In this document: positions 25,009 to 32,731 of the stretch, one piece after another
Layout: each line of letters opens with the position of its first letter
How positions within the stretch are numbered: the first letter of the stretch is position 1
From: an uncultured Bacteroidota bacterium
GTDB lineage: Bacteria > Bacteroidota > Bacteroidia > Flavobacteriales > Flavobacteriaceae
Length of the DNA stretch: 33,101 nt
Direction: 5' to 3'
Assembly (NCBI GenBank): GCA_902619315.1
Contig: CACNDW010000013.1
Coordinates: forward strand, 1 to 33,101
Notes under the pieces: model-generated
Seen by the model: only the letters and a program-made list of their open reading frames with translations
Told to the model about the DNA's origin: nothing
Database searches by the model: none
Position numbers and translations under genes: made by a program

Positions 25009-25159
25009 ATTTATATAAATCCTCCATTAATTGGTTTCTGCAGTCAATACAAAACCTTGCAAATGAACTATTATTATATATTCCACTTGACCATATAAAA
25101 TCAATTTCTTTATCACAACTTATACAAATAAGTTTATTAATGCTATTGTGGTCTTTCAT
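25007..25159 (-). CDS. 50-residue four-cysteine zinc-ribbon protein
   Basis: This short gene reads ATG at 25159 to TAA at 25009-25007. The 50-residue product has two CxxC knuckles, C12-I-S-C15 and C37-I-D-C40, 21 residues apart, with a Trp and aromatic residues in between. That is the layout of a zinc ribbon. Several small bacterial zinc ribbons bind DNA, RNA or RNA polymerase, and I cannot say which applies here. The DksA/TraR-type C4 finger (ICISCDKEID...RFCIDCRNQ) is the closest pattern that I recognise, because it shares the C-x2-C, I-P/D, R-x2-x-P/C-C-C spacing only in part. There is no signal peptide. It is convergent with the paralogue pair and 70 bases downstream of the propeller lipoprotein. 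Confidence 0.7.
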   Translation of the reverse strand: MKDHNSINKLICISCDKEIDFIWSSGIYNNSSFARFCIDCRNQLMEDLYK

Positions 25160-25229
25160 TTTAGATTAGGCCTTTTAATTCTCTAATAACTTGTACTCTG
25201 ACAGTATACTTTATAATCGATAATCTAAA

Positions 25230-26279
25230 TCAATTTTCGATCACCAACATGTCCCAAACTTCGCCTTCTAATTCTTCATCGTAAATAAATTGTTCATCTT
25301 CAATCCAAAGACAAGGTATTCCGGGAAAATAAGATTGAGTTCCAGCTGAAATCACTTTACCATTGACAACAGCAATACTTCTTATCACACCAGAAACTTC
25401 ACCATTTTGAAGAACTTTTTTCTCACAATTTTTCCAATAAGTTGGATACTCATAGTCCATATCTTGAGAGAATCCTGCTAAAAAAATGTTATCCTGACTG
25501 TCGACAAACATATCAAATACCTCACTATTTTGCCATCCTTCGTTAATAGATCCTATTTGACAAGTAGATCTTGATCCATTTATCCAGTAGGCAGGTTTAG
25601 TTATGTAGCCAAGAAAGTTATTTGGTACCATTACAGTGCCAGCAATTATCTTTTTATTCCCAATAATTTCGATGTATTTAGCCTCACCATCGCCGTGTCT
25701 TGGCCTGCTGAGGTTTGTTCTTTTACTATTTTTCCAAAAGGAGGGAATTAAAGAATGGGATTTCATATAATATCCAGCATTATAAATATTATTACTAGAA
25801 TCAATAGCAATACCCCAACTCATAGAGTCTGCATTAATTGTTAGGTTGGTTTTGTTTCCATTTTTCCAATAACAGGAACCTTGATCAAAATAACCTCCAA
25901 CATATATATCACCATGATGAACAAGGATTCTTTGTCCTTCTGATAATTTACCCTCTAGCTCAATATGAGTTTGATCAGAACCATCCTTGTTCATTGTCCA
26001 GATACTTCCATTTCCACCATATTGCCAACCTGTAACGTATATTTTTTCATTGTAATAAAACAATCCAGTAGCCTCTAAGGCATCACCAATTAGCTTGATT
26101 TTTTTATCGTTAATCCATAAAACTGCACCATCAATAATTGTTGACCCAGCAACAATTATGGTTTTATCTTTAAAATTATTGTCTAAAAAACGGATGGATC
26201 CACTTTTATTTGTTCCCTCTTTAGAGCAATAAAATAAAACTAAACATAAAGTCAATAAAAAGATTTTATAAGTATTCAA
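25230..26279 (-). CDS. Lipoprotein with beta-propeller-like repeats, function unknown
   Basis: This 349-residue protein has a lipobox ending FYC (C18). The body is built of about six to seven imperfect repeats of 40-50 residues with the pattern ...IYVxGY...p-YWKNG....L; examples are IYVGGYFDQGSCYWKNGNKT, IYNAGYYMK...PSFWKNSKRT and IFLAGFSQD...PTYWKNCEKK. This looks like a beta-propeller in which each blade ends with an aromatic-Lys-Asn turn. No catalytic motif was seen. The mature N-terminus (SKEGTNKSGS) suits surface or periplasmic tethering. Its upstream region (26280-26533) is shared with the divergent exbB gene. Function is unknown; ligand binding or adhesion is possible. Confidence 0.75.
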   Translation of the reverse strand: MNTYKIFLLTLCLVLFYCSKEGTNKSGSIRFLDNNFKDKTIIVAGSTIIDGAVLWINDKKIKLIGDALEATGLFYYNEKIYVTGWQYGGNGSIWTMNKDGSDQTHIELEGKLSEGQRILVHHGDIYVGGYFDQGSCYWKNGNKTNLTINADSMSWGIAIDSSNNIYNAGYYMKSHSLIPSFWKNSKRTNLSRPRHGDGEAKYIEIIGNKKIIAGTVMVPNNFLGYITKPAYWINGSRSTCQIGSINEGWQNSEVFDMFVDSQDNIFLAGFSQDMDYEYPTYWKNCEKKVLQNGEVSGVIRSIAVVNGKVISAGTQSYFPGIPCLWIEDEQFIYDEELEGEVWDMLVIEN

Positions 26280-26431
26280 AAAATCGTAACATTTTATGGT
26301 TATTAATATATAGTTTAAGATATTGATTGTGAGTTACATTAAATTTGATTTTTCAATATTTAGTCAGGCTAGATTAATTAAACCTCTTTACTATAAACGT
26401 TGTAATTTATGTGTTATATTCAAGATAAACT

Positions 26432-26439
26432 TATTTTTG
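26432..26439 (+). promoter_or_regulatory. Possible -7 element for the exbB operon
   Basis: TATTTTTG matches TAnnTTTG, about 95 bases before the exbB ATG. The rest of the 254-base gap (26280-26533) holds no gene that I can support. No clear TTG lies at the right distance, so the call is tentative. Confidence 0.4.
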
Positions 26440-26533
26440 TAAATCAAAGAGTTAGTCTATGCAAAAAAAATGCTTTAATATGTATTTTTTTTTATCTTTA
26501 AAAAATTATCGAATAGAATAAAACTTTGATCAA

Positions 26534-27364
26534 ATGAGAAAACTATTTTTTGCCCTAAGCCTTGTTGGGATGTTAATGACCCAATCTTTGTTATATGCTA
26601 CAACATTTTTAAATTCAACCATTCAAGATACTGAACAACAGGGAGAAACTGTTGAGGAAGACTCTATGATTCAGGAGACTCCTGAAATGGGAGAGTCAGA
26701 AGCTGTGGAGGAAGAAGTTTCAGCTCCTGCCGAGGCCTCTTTTACGCAAGAACTTAAGAAAAGATTTATCGAGGGAGGCCCAGGATTTATGGGAATCGTT
26801 TTAATTTGTTTAATTCTTGGACTTGCCATTTCTATTGAGCGTATCATCTATCTTAATTTGGCGACAACCAATTCCCAAAAATTGACAACAGGAGTTGAGG
26901 AAGCCCTATCCTCAGGTGGAGTAGAGGCTGCCAAAGAACTTTGCAGAAACACAAAAGGGCCTGTAGCATCTATATTCTATCAAGGCCTTGACCGTGTCAA
27001 TGAAGGTGTTGAAAGCGCTGAGAAAGCAGTTGTTGCTTACGGAGGTGTTCAAATGGGGCAATTAGAAAAGAATGTCTCTTGGATTTCTTTATTTATTGCC
27101 TTGGCTCCAATGCTTGGTTTCATGGGTACAGTGATTGGAATGATTCAAGCTTTTGATAAAATAGAAGCTGCCGGTGATATGCAACCATCATTAGTTGCAG
27201 GAGGTATTAAAGTAGCCCTCTTGACTACTGTATTTGGTTTAATCGTGGCGATTATCCTTCAAGTATTTTACAACTACATTGTCGCTAAGATAGATAGCAT
27301 TGTAAATGACATGGAAGATGCCTCTATCAACTTAATTGATATATTAGTCGCTCAGAAAAAATAA
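26534..27364 (+). CDS. exbB: MotA/TolQ/ExbB-family proton channel protein
   Basis: This 276-residue inner-membrane protein has an N-terminal signal-like segment, an acidic periplasmic stretch (about residues 32-75, many Glu and Pro) and three further membrane helices at about 84-105, 176-200 and 222-250. The motif ISLFIALAPMLGFMGTVIGMIQAF and the GGIKVALLTTVFGLIVAI helix are diagnostic. With ExbD it uses the proton gradient to energise TonB or a related outer-membrane process. The signal peptide plus acidic extension is a form that I recall from Bacteroidota. It heads a block of five + strand genes. Confidence 0.93.
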   Translation: MRKLFFALSLVGMLMTQSLLYATTFLNSTIQDTEQQGETVEEDSMIQETPEMGESEAVEEEVSAPAEASFTQELKKRFIEGGPGFMGIVLICLILGLAISIERIIYLNLATTNSQKLTTGVEEALSSGGVEAAKELCRNTKGPVASIFYQGLDRVNEGVESAEKAVVAYGGVQMGQLEKNVSWISLFIALAPMLGFMGTVIGMIQAFDKIEAAGDMQPSLVAGGIKVALLTTVFGLIVAIILQVFYNYIVAKIDSIVNDMEDASINLIDILVAQKK

Positions 27365-27373
27365 TTGTCAATT

Positions 27374-27823
27374 ATGAAAATTCAGAACATAACAAAAATA
27401 ATTAGTGCAATTATAGGCGTACTTGCTGCATTTTTCTTATTGAGAATAATAGGCACAGGTGATGATGATATTAAAATGGCTGCTACAATGGGAGATTTTA
27501 GCACTGTTTCCCCTCTAGTGGAATTGGCCCGAATTGTACTGCTAATAACCATATCTGTAACATTAATTTTCACATTTTTAGGATTGTTCTCTGACTCTGC
27601 CAAATTGAAGAAAGCCGCCTTGTCAGTTGGAATGTTTTTGGTAGTTATTGCCATCTCCTATGTCCTATCGGATGGTGTTGAAACTCCTTTGAAGGATGGT
27701 GATGTGTTGTCTGCTAATGCCTCAAAATGGGTAGGTACTGGTATTAGGACATTTTATATATTAGCGTTAGTCGCCATAAGTTTGATGTTTTTCTCAGGTG
27801 TAACTAAAATCATTAAAAAATAA
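27374..27823 (+). CDS. Small four-helix membrane protein between exbB and exbD
   Basis: The ATG at 27374 gives 149 residues; an in-frame TTG 9 bases upstream is less likely. Four hydrophobic helices are seen at about 8-26, 45-70, 80-100 and 122-143, separated by short polar loops. I know of no functional name. It sits 9 bases after exbB and 6 before exbD, so it is probably an accessory subunit of the proton-channel complex. The gap between helices 1 and 2 contains DDDIKMAATMGDF, which may be exposed. Confidence 0.8.
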   Translation: MKIQNITKIISAIIGVLAAFFLLRIIGTGDDDIKMAATMGDFSTVSPLVELARIVLLITISVTLIFTFLGLFSDSAKLKKAALSVGMFLVVIAISYVLSDGVETPLKDGDVLSANASKWVGTGIRTFYILALVAISLMFFSGVTKIIKK

Positions 27824-27829
27824 ATAGCT

Positions 27830-28453
27830 ATGGCCAAAAGATCTGCACCGGAGGTTAATGCAGGGTCAATGGCAGATATTGCCTTTTTACTTTTGATTTT
27901 CTTTTTGGTTACAACAACAATTGAAACTGACAGTGGCCTTAACAGAAAGCTACCACCAATTGACGAAATTGAAGACCCACCAATCATAAAGGAGAAAAAT
28001 ATATTTACTGTGGTTGTAAACAAAAACAATCAATTGTTGGCTGAAGAAGAATTAATAGATATTTCAGATTTGCGTGCTTTAGCTGTTGAGTTTCTCGACA
28101 ATGGTGGTGGAGAGGGAGAAGAGGCTTGTGATTACTGTCAAGGTGCTCGTGATTCAAAATCATCAGACAACCCTGACAAAGCAATCATTTCATTAAAAAA
28201 TGACAGAGAGACATCTTACAAAGTTTATATTGCTGTTCAAAATGAATTGGTCGCTGCATACAACGAACTTAGAGATCGAGAGTTTTTAAGGTTGTTTCCT
28301 AATGAGGGTATGTCATTTGTTACAGCCAATAAAAAGTACTCAGATCCAAGAACTTCTCCAGAAGAAAAGGAAAGATTAAAACCTAAGCTTTCCGAGGTAA
28401 AACTATTGTTTCCCCAAAAGCTTTCTGAAGCAGAGCCAAGTAAAACCAAATAA
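27830..28453 (+). CDS. exbD: ExbD/TolR-family protein 1
   Basis: This 207-residue protein has the ExbD layout: a short cytoplasmic N-terminus, one helix (about 15-33) that begins SMADIAFLLLIFFLVTTTI, and a periplasmic domain. D16 in the helix is the conserved proton-relay Asp. The protein is longer than usual because of an insert around residues 85-115 (GGGEGEEACDYCQGARDSKS), which carries a CDYC pair. Its periplasmic domain otherwise has the ETDSGLNRKLPP and ISLKNDRETSYKVYIAVQNEL stretches. The second exbD follows 10 bases later. Confidence 0.9.
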   Translation: MAKRSAPEVNAGSMADIAFLLLIFFLVTTTIETDSGLNRKLPPIDEIEDPPIIKEKNIFTVVVNKNNQLLAEEELIDISDLRALAVEFLDNGGGEGEEACDYCQGARDSKSSDNPDKAIISLKNDRETSYKVYIAVQNELVAAYNELRDREFLRLFPNEGMSFVTANKKYSDPRTSPEEKERLKPKLSEVKLLFPQKLSEAEPSKTK

Positions 28454-28463
28454 AAATTTAGTA

Positions 28464-28946
28464 ATGTCAAAATTTAAAAAGAAAAAAGGAGGAGATTTAC
28501 CTGCCATCTCAACGGCATCGTTGCCTGATATTGTTTTCATGTTACTTTTCTTTTTTATGGTAGCTACAGTAATGAGAGATAGTACTTTAATGGTCAAAAA
28601 TCAATTGCCTGCTGCGGATCAAATTCAGAAGTTGGATAAGAAAGACAGAGTGATGTATATATACGCTGGAGAACCTTCTAGTCGCTATACAGACAAATAC
28701 GGGACCCAACCCCGTATTCAGCTAAATGATAAATTTGCAACCGTTGCTGAAGTAGGAGCATTCGTCCTTTCAGAACGTGCCTCAAAACGTCAGGAATTGC
28801 AAAATGTTTTGACTACTGCACTAAAAGTAGATGGTGATACCAAGATGGGTTTGATTTCCGATATTAAGCAAGAACTCAGAAAAGTTAATGCTTTGAAAAT
28901 TAATTATACCACTCGTGTCGGAGATTACTCACAAAATATTAATTAA
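28464..28946 (+). CDS. exbD: ExbD/TolR-family protein 2
   Basis: This 160-residue paralogue of the preceding ExbD has a basic N-terminus (SKFKKKKGGDLPAISTAS) and a helix with the conserved Asp in LPDIVFMLLFFFMVATVM. The periplasmic part carries RVMYIYAGEPSSRYTDKYGT and ends in a Lys-rich amphipathic stretch. Two ExbD types in one operon suggest a hetero-oligomeric stator. It ends 17 bases before a terminator. Confidence 0.9.
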   Translation: MSKFKKKKGGDLPAISTASLPDIVFMLLFFFMVATVMRDSTLMVKNQLPAADQIQKLDKKDRVMYIYAGEPSSRYTDKYGTQPRIQLNDKFATVAEVGAFVLSERASKRQELQNVLTTALKVDGDTKMGLISDIKQELRKVNALKINYTTRVGDYSQNIN

Positions 28947-28962
28947 TTTTTTATAAAAAATT

Positions 28963-28990
28963 AAAGATGCCTCTGTGGCACTTTTTTTTT
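28963..28990 (+). terminator. Terminator after the exbB-exbD block
   Basis: Stem AAAG-(A)-TGCC with GGCA-CTTT around a TCTGT loop (28963-28984) runs into nine T. The barrel protein downstream therefore likely has its own promoter or is expressed by read-through. Confidence 0.75.
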
Positions 28991-29033
28991 ACCATAGTTT
29001 GAGTTTTTATTTTAGTGGTAAATAGTAGTAAAA

Positions 29034-29696
29034 ATGTTAATTCGTTTTTTATTTCTTGTAAGCTTTTTATTGTTTGCATACAAAGCTTTAGCCCAGCGAG
29101 ATAGCCTATCAACAAAATATAGGGAAGACCAGTTTTACATTAGTTTCGGACTACAACTACAAAAGGAAAACATCAATGGTTTCAAACAAAATGGTTTTTC
29201 AAACAATTTCCAAGTTGGTTTTGTGAGGGACATTCCATTAAATTATAATGGAAGAATAGCAATAGGGTTAGGTATTGGATATGCATATAACCGACTGATT
29301 TCTAATCTTAATTTAGTTTCTGATAATGATCAGATAATTTTTTCTATCAAAGGTGATGACGAGAACAGTCAGACTTATTCCTCACTTGTCATACCACTAT
29401 CGTTTCGAGTAAGGACATCTACTCCAGACCGGACTGATTTTTGGCGTGTTTATGGCGGGATGAAATTTATGTATAATTTCGGCGAAAATTATAGGCCTTT
29501 TTTCGGAAAATCCCTCCAAAGTGACTTTATTAAAAATAACAATACTGTAGTCTTTCTTGGTATGGGATATAATACTTGGAATATATATTTTGAACACGAC
29601 TTAAATTCTATTTATCAATCTGAGGTAAAGTTTTCAAATGGAAAATATCCACATCTTCAAACCATCAAGCTTGGATTAATTTTTTATATTCTTTGA
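29034..29696 (+). CDS. Outer-membrane beta-barrel protein (PorT-like)
   Basis: This 220-residue protein has a signal peptide with likely cleavage after ALA at residue 20 (KALA-QRD). The body alternates short polar-hydrophobic strands with many aromatic residues (FYISFGLQLQ, NFQVGFVRDIPL, RIAIGLGIGYAYN, VFLGMGYNTWNIYFEHDL), the pattern of a small 8-strand barrel, and ends in an aromatic-rich strand (TIKLGLIFYIL). It resembles PorT and related OMP_b-brl_2 proteins, several of which belong to type IX secretion. I cannot show that it is PorT itself. Its stop is directly adjacent to the rpoN stop, with no intervening base. Confidence 0.8.
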   Translation: MLIRFLFLVSFLLFAYKALAQRDSLSTKYREDQFYISFGLQLQKENINGFKQNGFSNNFQVGFVRDIPLNYNGRIAIGLGIGYAYNRLISNLNLVSDNDQIIFSIKGDDENSQTYSSLVIPLSFRVRTSTPDRTDFWRVYGGMKFMYNFGENYRPFFGKSLQSDFIKNNNTVVFLGMGYNTWNIYFEHDLNSIYQSEVKFSNGKYPHLQTIKLGLIFYIL

Positions 29697-31151
29697 TTAG
29701 ATTGATTTTCTGAGTCTAGCTACTGGGATGTCCATTTGTTCCCTGTACTTTGCAACGGTTCTCCTTGCTACTTTGTAACCCTTATCCTTGAGCAATGCAG
29801 ACAGCGCTTGATCAGCCAAGGGGTTTTTTTTATTTTCATTATATATTAGATTCTCCAGAATTTTTTTGATTTCAATTGTTGAAACATCTTCTCCCTCAAT
29901 GTTTTTCATTCCTTCAGAAAAAAGACTTTTTAAAAGCTTTACTCCATAGGGAGTATCTATGTATTTGCTATTGGCTACTCTCGAGATTGTTGAAATATCC
30001 AAATCTATCTTGTCGGCAATATCTTTTAAAATCATAGGTTTTAACTTTTGTTCGTCTCCTGTCAAAAAATAATGACTTTGGTAGTCTACGATTGCATTTA
30101 TGGTGAGGAAAAGCGTTTGATACCTCTGTTCGATGGCGTCGATAAACCATTTGGCTGCATCTAGTTTTTGTTTGATAAAAAGTACTGCTTCTTGTTGAGA
30201 TTTATTTTTACTTGGAGCTTGAGCATAACCAGAAAGCATTTCCTTATAATTTTTAGAAATTCTTAATTCAGGAGCATTTCTTCTGTTCAATGTTACTTTA
30301 AGAGTTCCATTTTCAATGGTTAAAATGAAATCCGGTACTATGTGATTGTTTTGTGCACTATGTGAGAGAGCACCACCGGGTTTGGGATTTAACTTGGCAA
30401 TTTCATCAAAAATATTACGTAATTCAGCTTCAGTTAAGTTGAATCGATCTTGTAGTTTGAGGTAGTGTTTTCTTGAAAATTCGTCGAAGGCAGTATCAAT
30501 GATTTGACGGGCGAGTTCTACCTCTGGGCGAATCTTTTCTTTTCGTGCCAACTGCAGAGATAGGCATTCTTGAAGGGACCTTGCACCTACTCCTGGAGGA
30601 TCCATTGATTGAATTTTTCTGAGGATTTGTTTGAGGTCTTCCCTTTGCACAATTATATTTTGAGTAAAAGCCAAATCGTCTAATATATCCTCCTCAGATC
30701 TTCTTAGATAGCCGCTATTATCTATACTGCCAATAAGAAATTCAGCGATAGGACGTTCTTCTGCTGAGAGAATTAAATTTTGTAATTGACTTTCCAGGTA
30801 TTCGTGAAAACTAGTCCCCCCTGAAAAAGGAATTTCTCTATTTTCATCATCACTCGATTGATTGTTGGATTGTATTTTATAGTTAGGCACCTCATCGTCA
30901 CTCAAATAGGTGTCAATATCGATATCTTCGGTATCTATTTTTTGATCATTCTGATAATCATCATAGGGATCATTGATTTCTAATTCACTATCATTTAACT
31001 CTTTCCCTTTTTCAAGTGCTGGATTTTCTCCAATTTCAGACTGAATGCGCTGTTCTAGGTCTAAAGTAGACAATTGAATCAGCTTCATCAACTGAATTTG
31101 TTGAGGTGACAGTTTTTGAGAGAGCTTGGTTTGGAGCTGTTGTTTTAACAT
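29697..31151 (-). CDS. rpoN: RNA polymerase sigma-54 factor
   Basis: This 484-residue sigma factor has the Gln- and Leu-rich activator region at the N-terminus (LSPQQIQLMKLIQLSTLDLE), an acidic region II (about 50-115), a core-binding region and a DNA-binding domain. The HTH is at about 383-410 and the RpoN box ARRTVAKYR at 462-470. It directs transcription from -24/-12 promoters and needs an AAA+ activator. The start ATG at 31151 follows asnS by 52 bases on the same strand, so the two are probably co-transcribed. Confidence 0.96.
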   Translation of the reverse strand: MLKQQLQTKLSQKLSPQQIQLMKLIQLSTLDLEQRIQSEIGENPALEKGKELNDSELEINDPYDDYQNDQKIDTEDIDIDTYLSDDEVPNYKIQSNNQSSDDENREIPFSGGTSFHEYLESQLQNLILSAEERPIAEFLIGSIDNSGYLRRSEEDILDDLAFTQNIIVQREDLKQILRKIQSMDPPGVGARSLQECLSLQLARKEKIRPEVELARQIIDTAFDEFSRKHYLKLQDRFNLTEAELRNIFDEIAKLNPKPGGALSHSAQNNHIVPDFILTIENGTLKVTLNRRNAPELRISKNYKEMLSGYAQAPSKNKSQQEAVLFIKQKLDAAKWFIDAIEQRYQTLFLTINAIVDYQSHYFLTGDEQKLKPMILKDIADKIDLDISTISRVANSKYIDTPYGVKLLKSLFSEGMKNIEGEDVSTIEIKKILENLIYNENKKNPLADQALSALLKDKGYKVARRTVAKYREQMDIPVARLRKSI

Positions 31152-31203
31152 ATTATGAGATAGCTTTCATAAAGATAAAAAAAGTCAAGACAGCTGAAAA
31201 AAA

Positions 31204-32637
31204 TTAAAACGTAGCGTTTTGTGGTGTTCGTGGAAAGGGAATGACATCTCTGATGTTGGACATGCCGGTAGCAAATAGGACCAAACGTTCAAATCCAAGT
31301 CCAAATCCACTATGAGGTACACTTCCATAGCGTCTTAAGTCAAGATACCACCATAGCTCTTCAGCGTCAATTCCAAGTTCTTCAATTCTCTTTTCCAATA
31401 CATCCAGTCGCTCTTCTCTTTGCGACCCTCCTACAATTTCACCTATGCCAGGAAAGAGAATATCCATTGCTCGAACAGTCTTTTGATCTTCATTCATCCG
31501 CATGTAAAAGGCTTTAATTTTCGCAGGATAATCGAACAGAATTACAGGTGCTTTGAAGTGTTTTTCAACCAAATAACGTTCGTGCTCACTTTGTAAATCG
31601 GTTCCCCATTCCTCGATCAAATAGTCGAATTTTTTCTTCTTGTTGGGTTTGGAGTTTTTTAGGATATCGATAGCTTCAGTATAGGAAACCCTCTTAAATT
31701 TATTTTCGATCACAAATTTTATTTTTTCAACTAAGCCCATTGCACTCCTTTGATTTTGTGGCTTTGATTTTTCTTCATCAGCAAAACGGTGGTTGAGAAA
31801 AGCTAAATCTTTATCACAATTTTTCAAGATATAATCAAGTGTGAACTTGATAAATTCCTCAGCCAAGGCCATATTGTCCTCCAACTCGTAGAAAGCCATT
31901 TCTGGCTCAATCATCCAAAACTCAGCCAAGTGTCGCGAGGTGTTTGAATTTTCTGCTCTAAATGTTGGTCCAAAAGTATATACATTACCCAACCCTTGAG
32001 CATAAGTTTCTGCTTCGAGTTGTCCAGAGACAGTAAGGTTTGTTTCTTTTCCAAAAAAGTCTTGTTTGAAATCTACTCTACCATCGGGACCTGTCGGGGG
32101 TTTTTTAGGATCTAGAACTGATACTCGGAACATTTCTCCAGCTCCTTCGGCATCGCTACCAGTGATGATTGGAGTATGGATATAATAAAAACCCTTTTCT
32201 TGAAAAAATTGATGTATGGCAAAAGAAAGTGCAGATCGAATCCGCATTACAGCACTAATAGTTACTGTCCTTACCCTTAGGTGTGCTTTTTCTCTTAAGA
32301 ATTCAAAACTATGTTTTTTTGGTTGAATGGGATATATATCTGGATCGGCTTCACCCAGAATCGTAATCGAATCGACTAATACTTCCAGTGATTGACCCTT
32401 ACCCATGCTCTTAACTAGTTTTCCCGAAATTTCAATCGCAGCACCTGTATTGATTTTTTTTAGAAGGTTTTCATCAGCTTTTTCAAAATCTACAACACAT
32501 TGAAGGTTTTCAATCGTGGAACCATCATTGAGTGCAATAAAACGGTTGGCGCGAAATGTTCTTACCCAACCCCTGACAACTACGGTATTGTGTTTTTGGG
32601 GTTGATTCAATAATTCCGCTAATTGAGGGTATTTCAT
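31204..32637 (-). CDS. asnS: Asparaginyl-tRNA synthetase
   Basis: This 477-residue class IIb synthetase has an N-terminal OB fold for anticodon binding (VVVRGWVRTFR... to about 115) and a catalytic domain. Motif 2 is FRAENSNTSRHLAEFWMIEPE (split here as FRAENSNTSRHLAEF) and motif 3 is GFGLGFERLV near the C-terminus. HTPIITGSDAEGAGEMF marks the amino acid and ATP pocket. It charges tRNA-Asn with asparagine. It starts 94 bases downstream of the exporter stop. Convergent to nothing on its 5' side, it shares its strand with rpoN. Confidence 0.96.
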   Translation of the reverse strand: MKYPQLAELLNQPQKHNTVVVRGWVRTFRANRFIALNDGSTIENLQCVVDFEKADENLLKKINTGAAIEISGKLVKSMGKGQSLEVLVDSITILGEADPDIYPIQPKKHSFEFLREKAHLRVRTVTISAVMRIRSALSFAIHQFFQEKGFYYIHTPIITGSDAEGAGEMFRVSVLDPKKPPTGPDGRVDFKQDFFGKETNLTVSGQLEAETYAQGLGNVYTFGPTFRAENSNTSRHLAEFWMIEPEMAFYELEDNMALAEEFIKFTLDYILKNCDKDLAFLNHRFADEEKSKPQNQRSAMGLVEKIKFVIENKFKRVSYTEAIDILKNSKPNKKKKFDYLIEEWGTDLQSEHERYLVEKHFKAPVILFDYPAKIKAFYMRMNEDQKTVRAMDILFPGIGEIVGGSQREERLDVLEKRIEELGIDAEELWWYLDLRRYGSVPHSGFGLGFERLVLFATGMSNIRDVIPFPRTPQNATF

Positions 32638-32731
32638 CGTGATAAAATATTCAGCGCAAAGATAGGTTTATTTACATAAAAGATTTTGGGTTTTTTTGAC
32701 TGGTCAGAGAAACCAATTTCATTTTTCATAC

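Noticed and set aside
25161..25228. Inverted repeat TTAGATTA (25161-25168) and TAATCTAA (25221-25228)
   Set aside because: Arms of 8 AT-rich bases 52 bases apart are expected by chance here, and no promoter geometry supports them.
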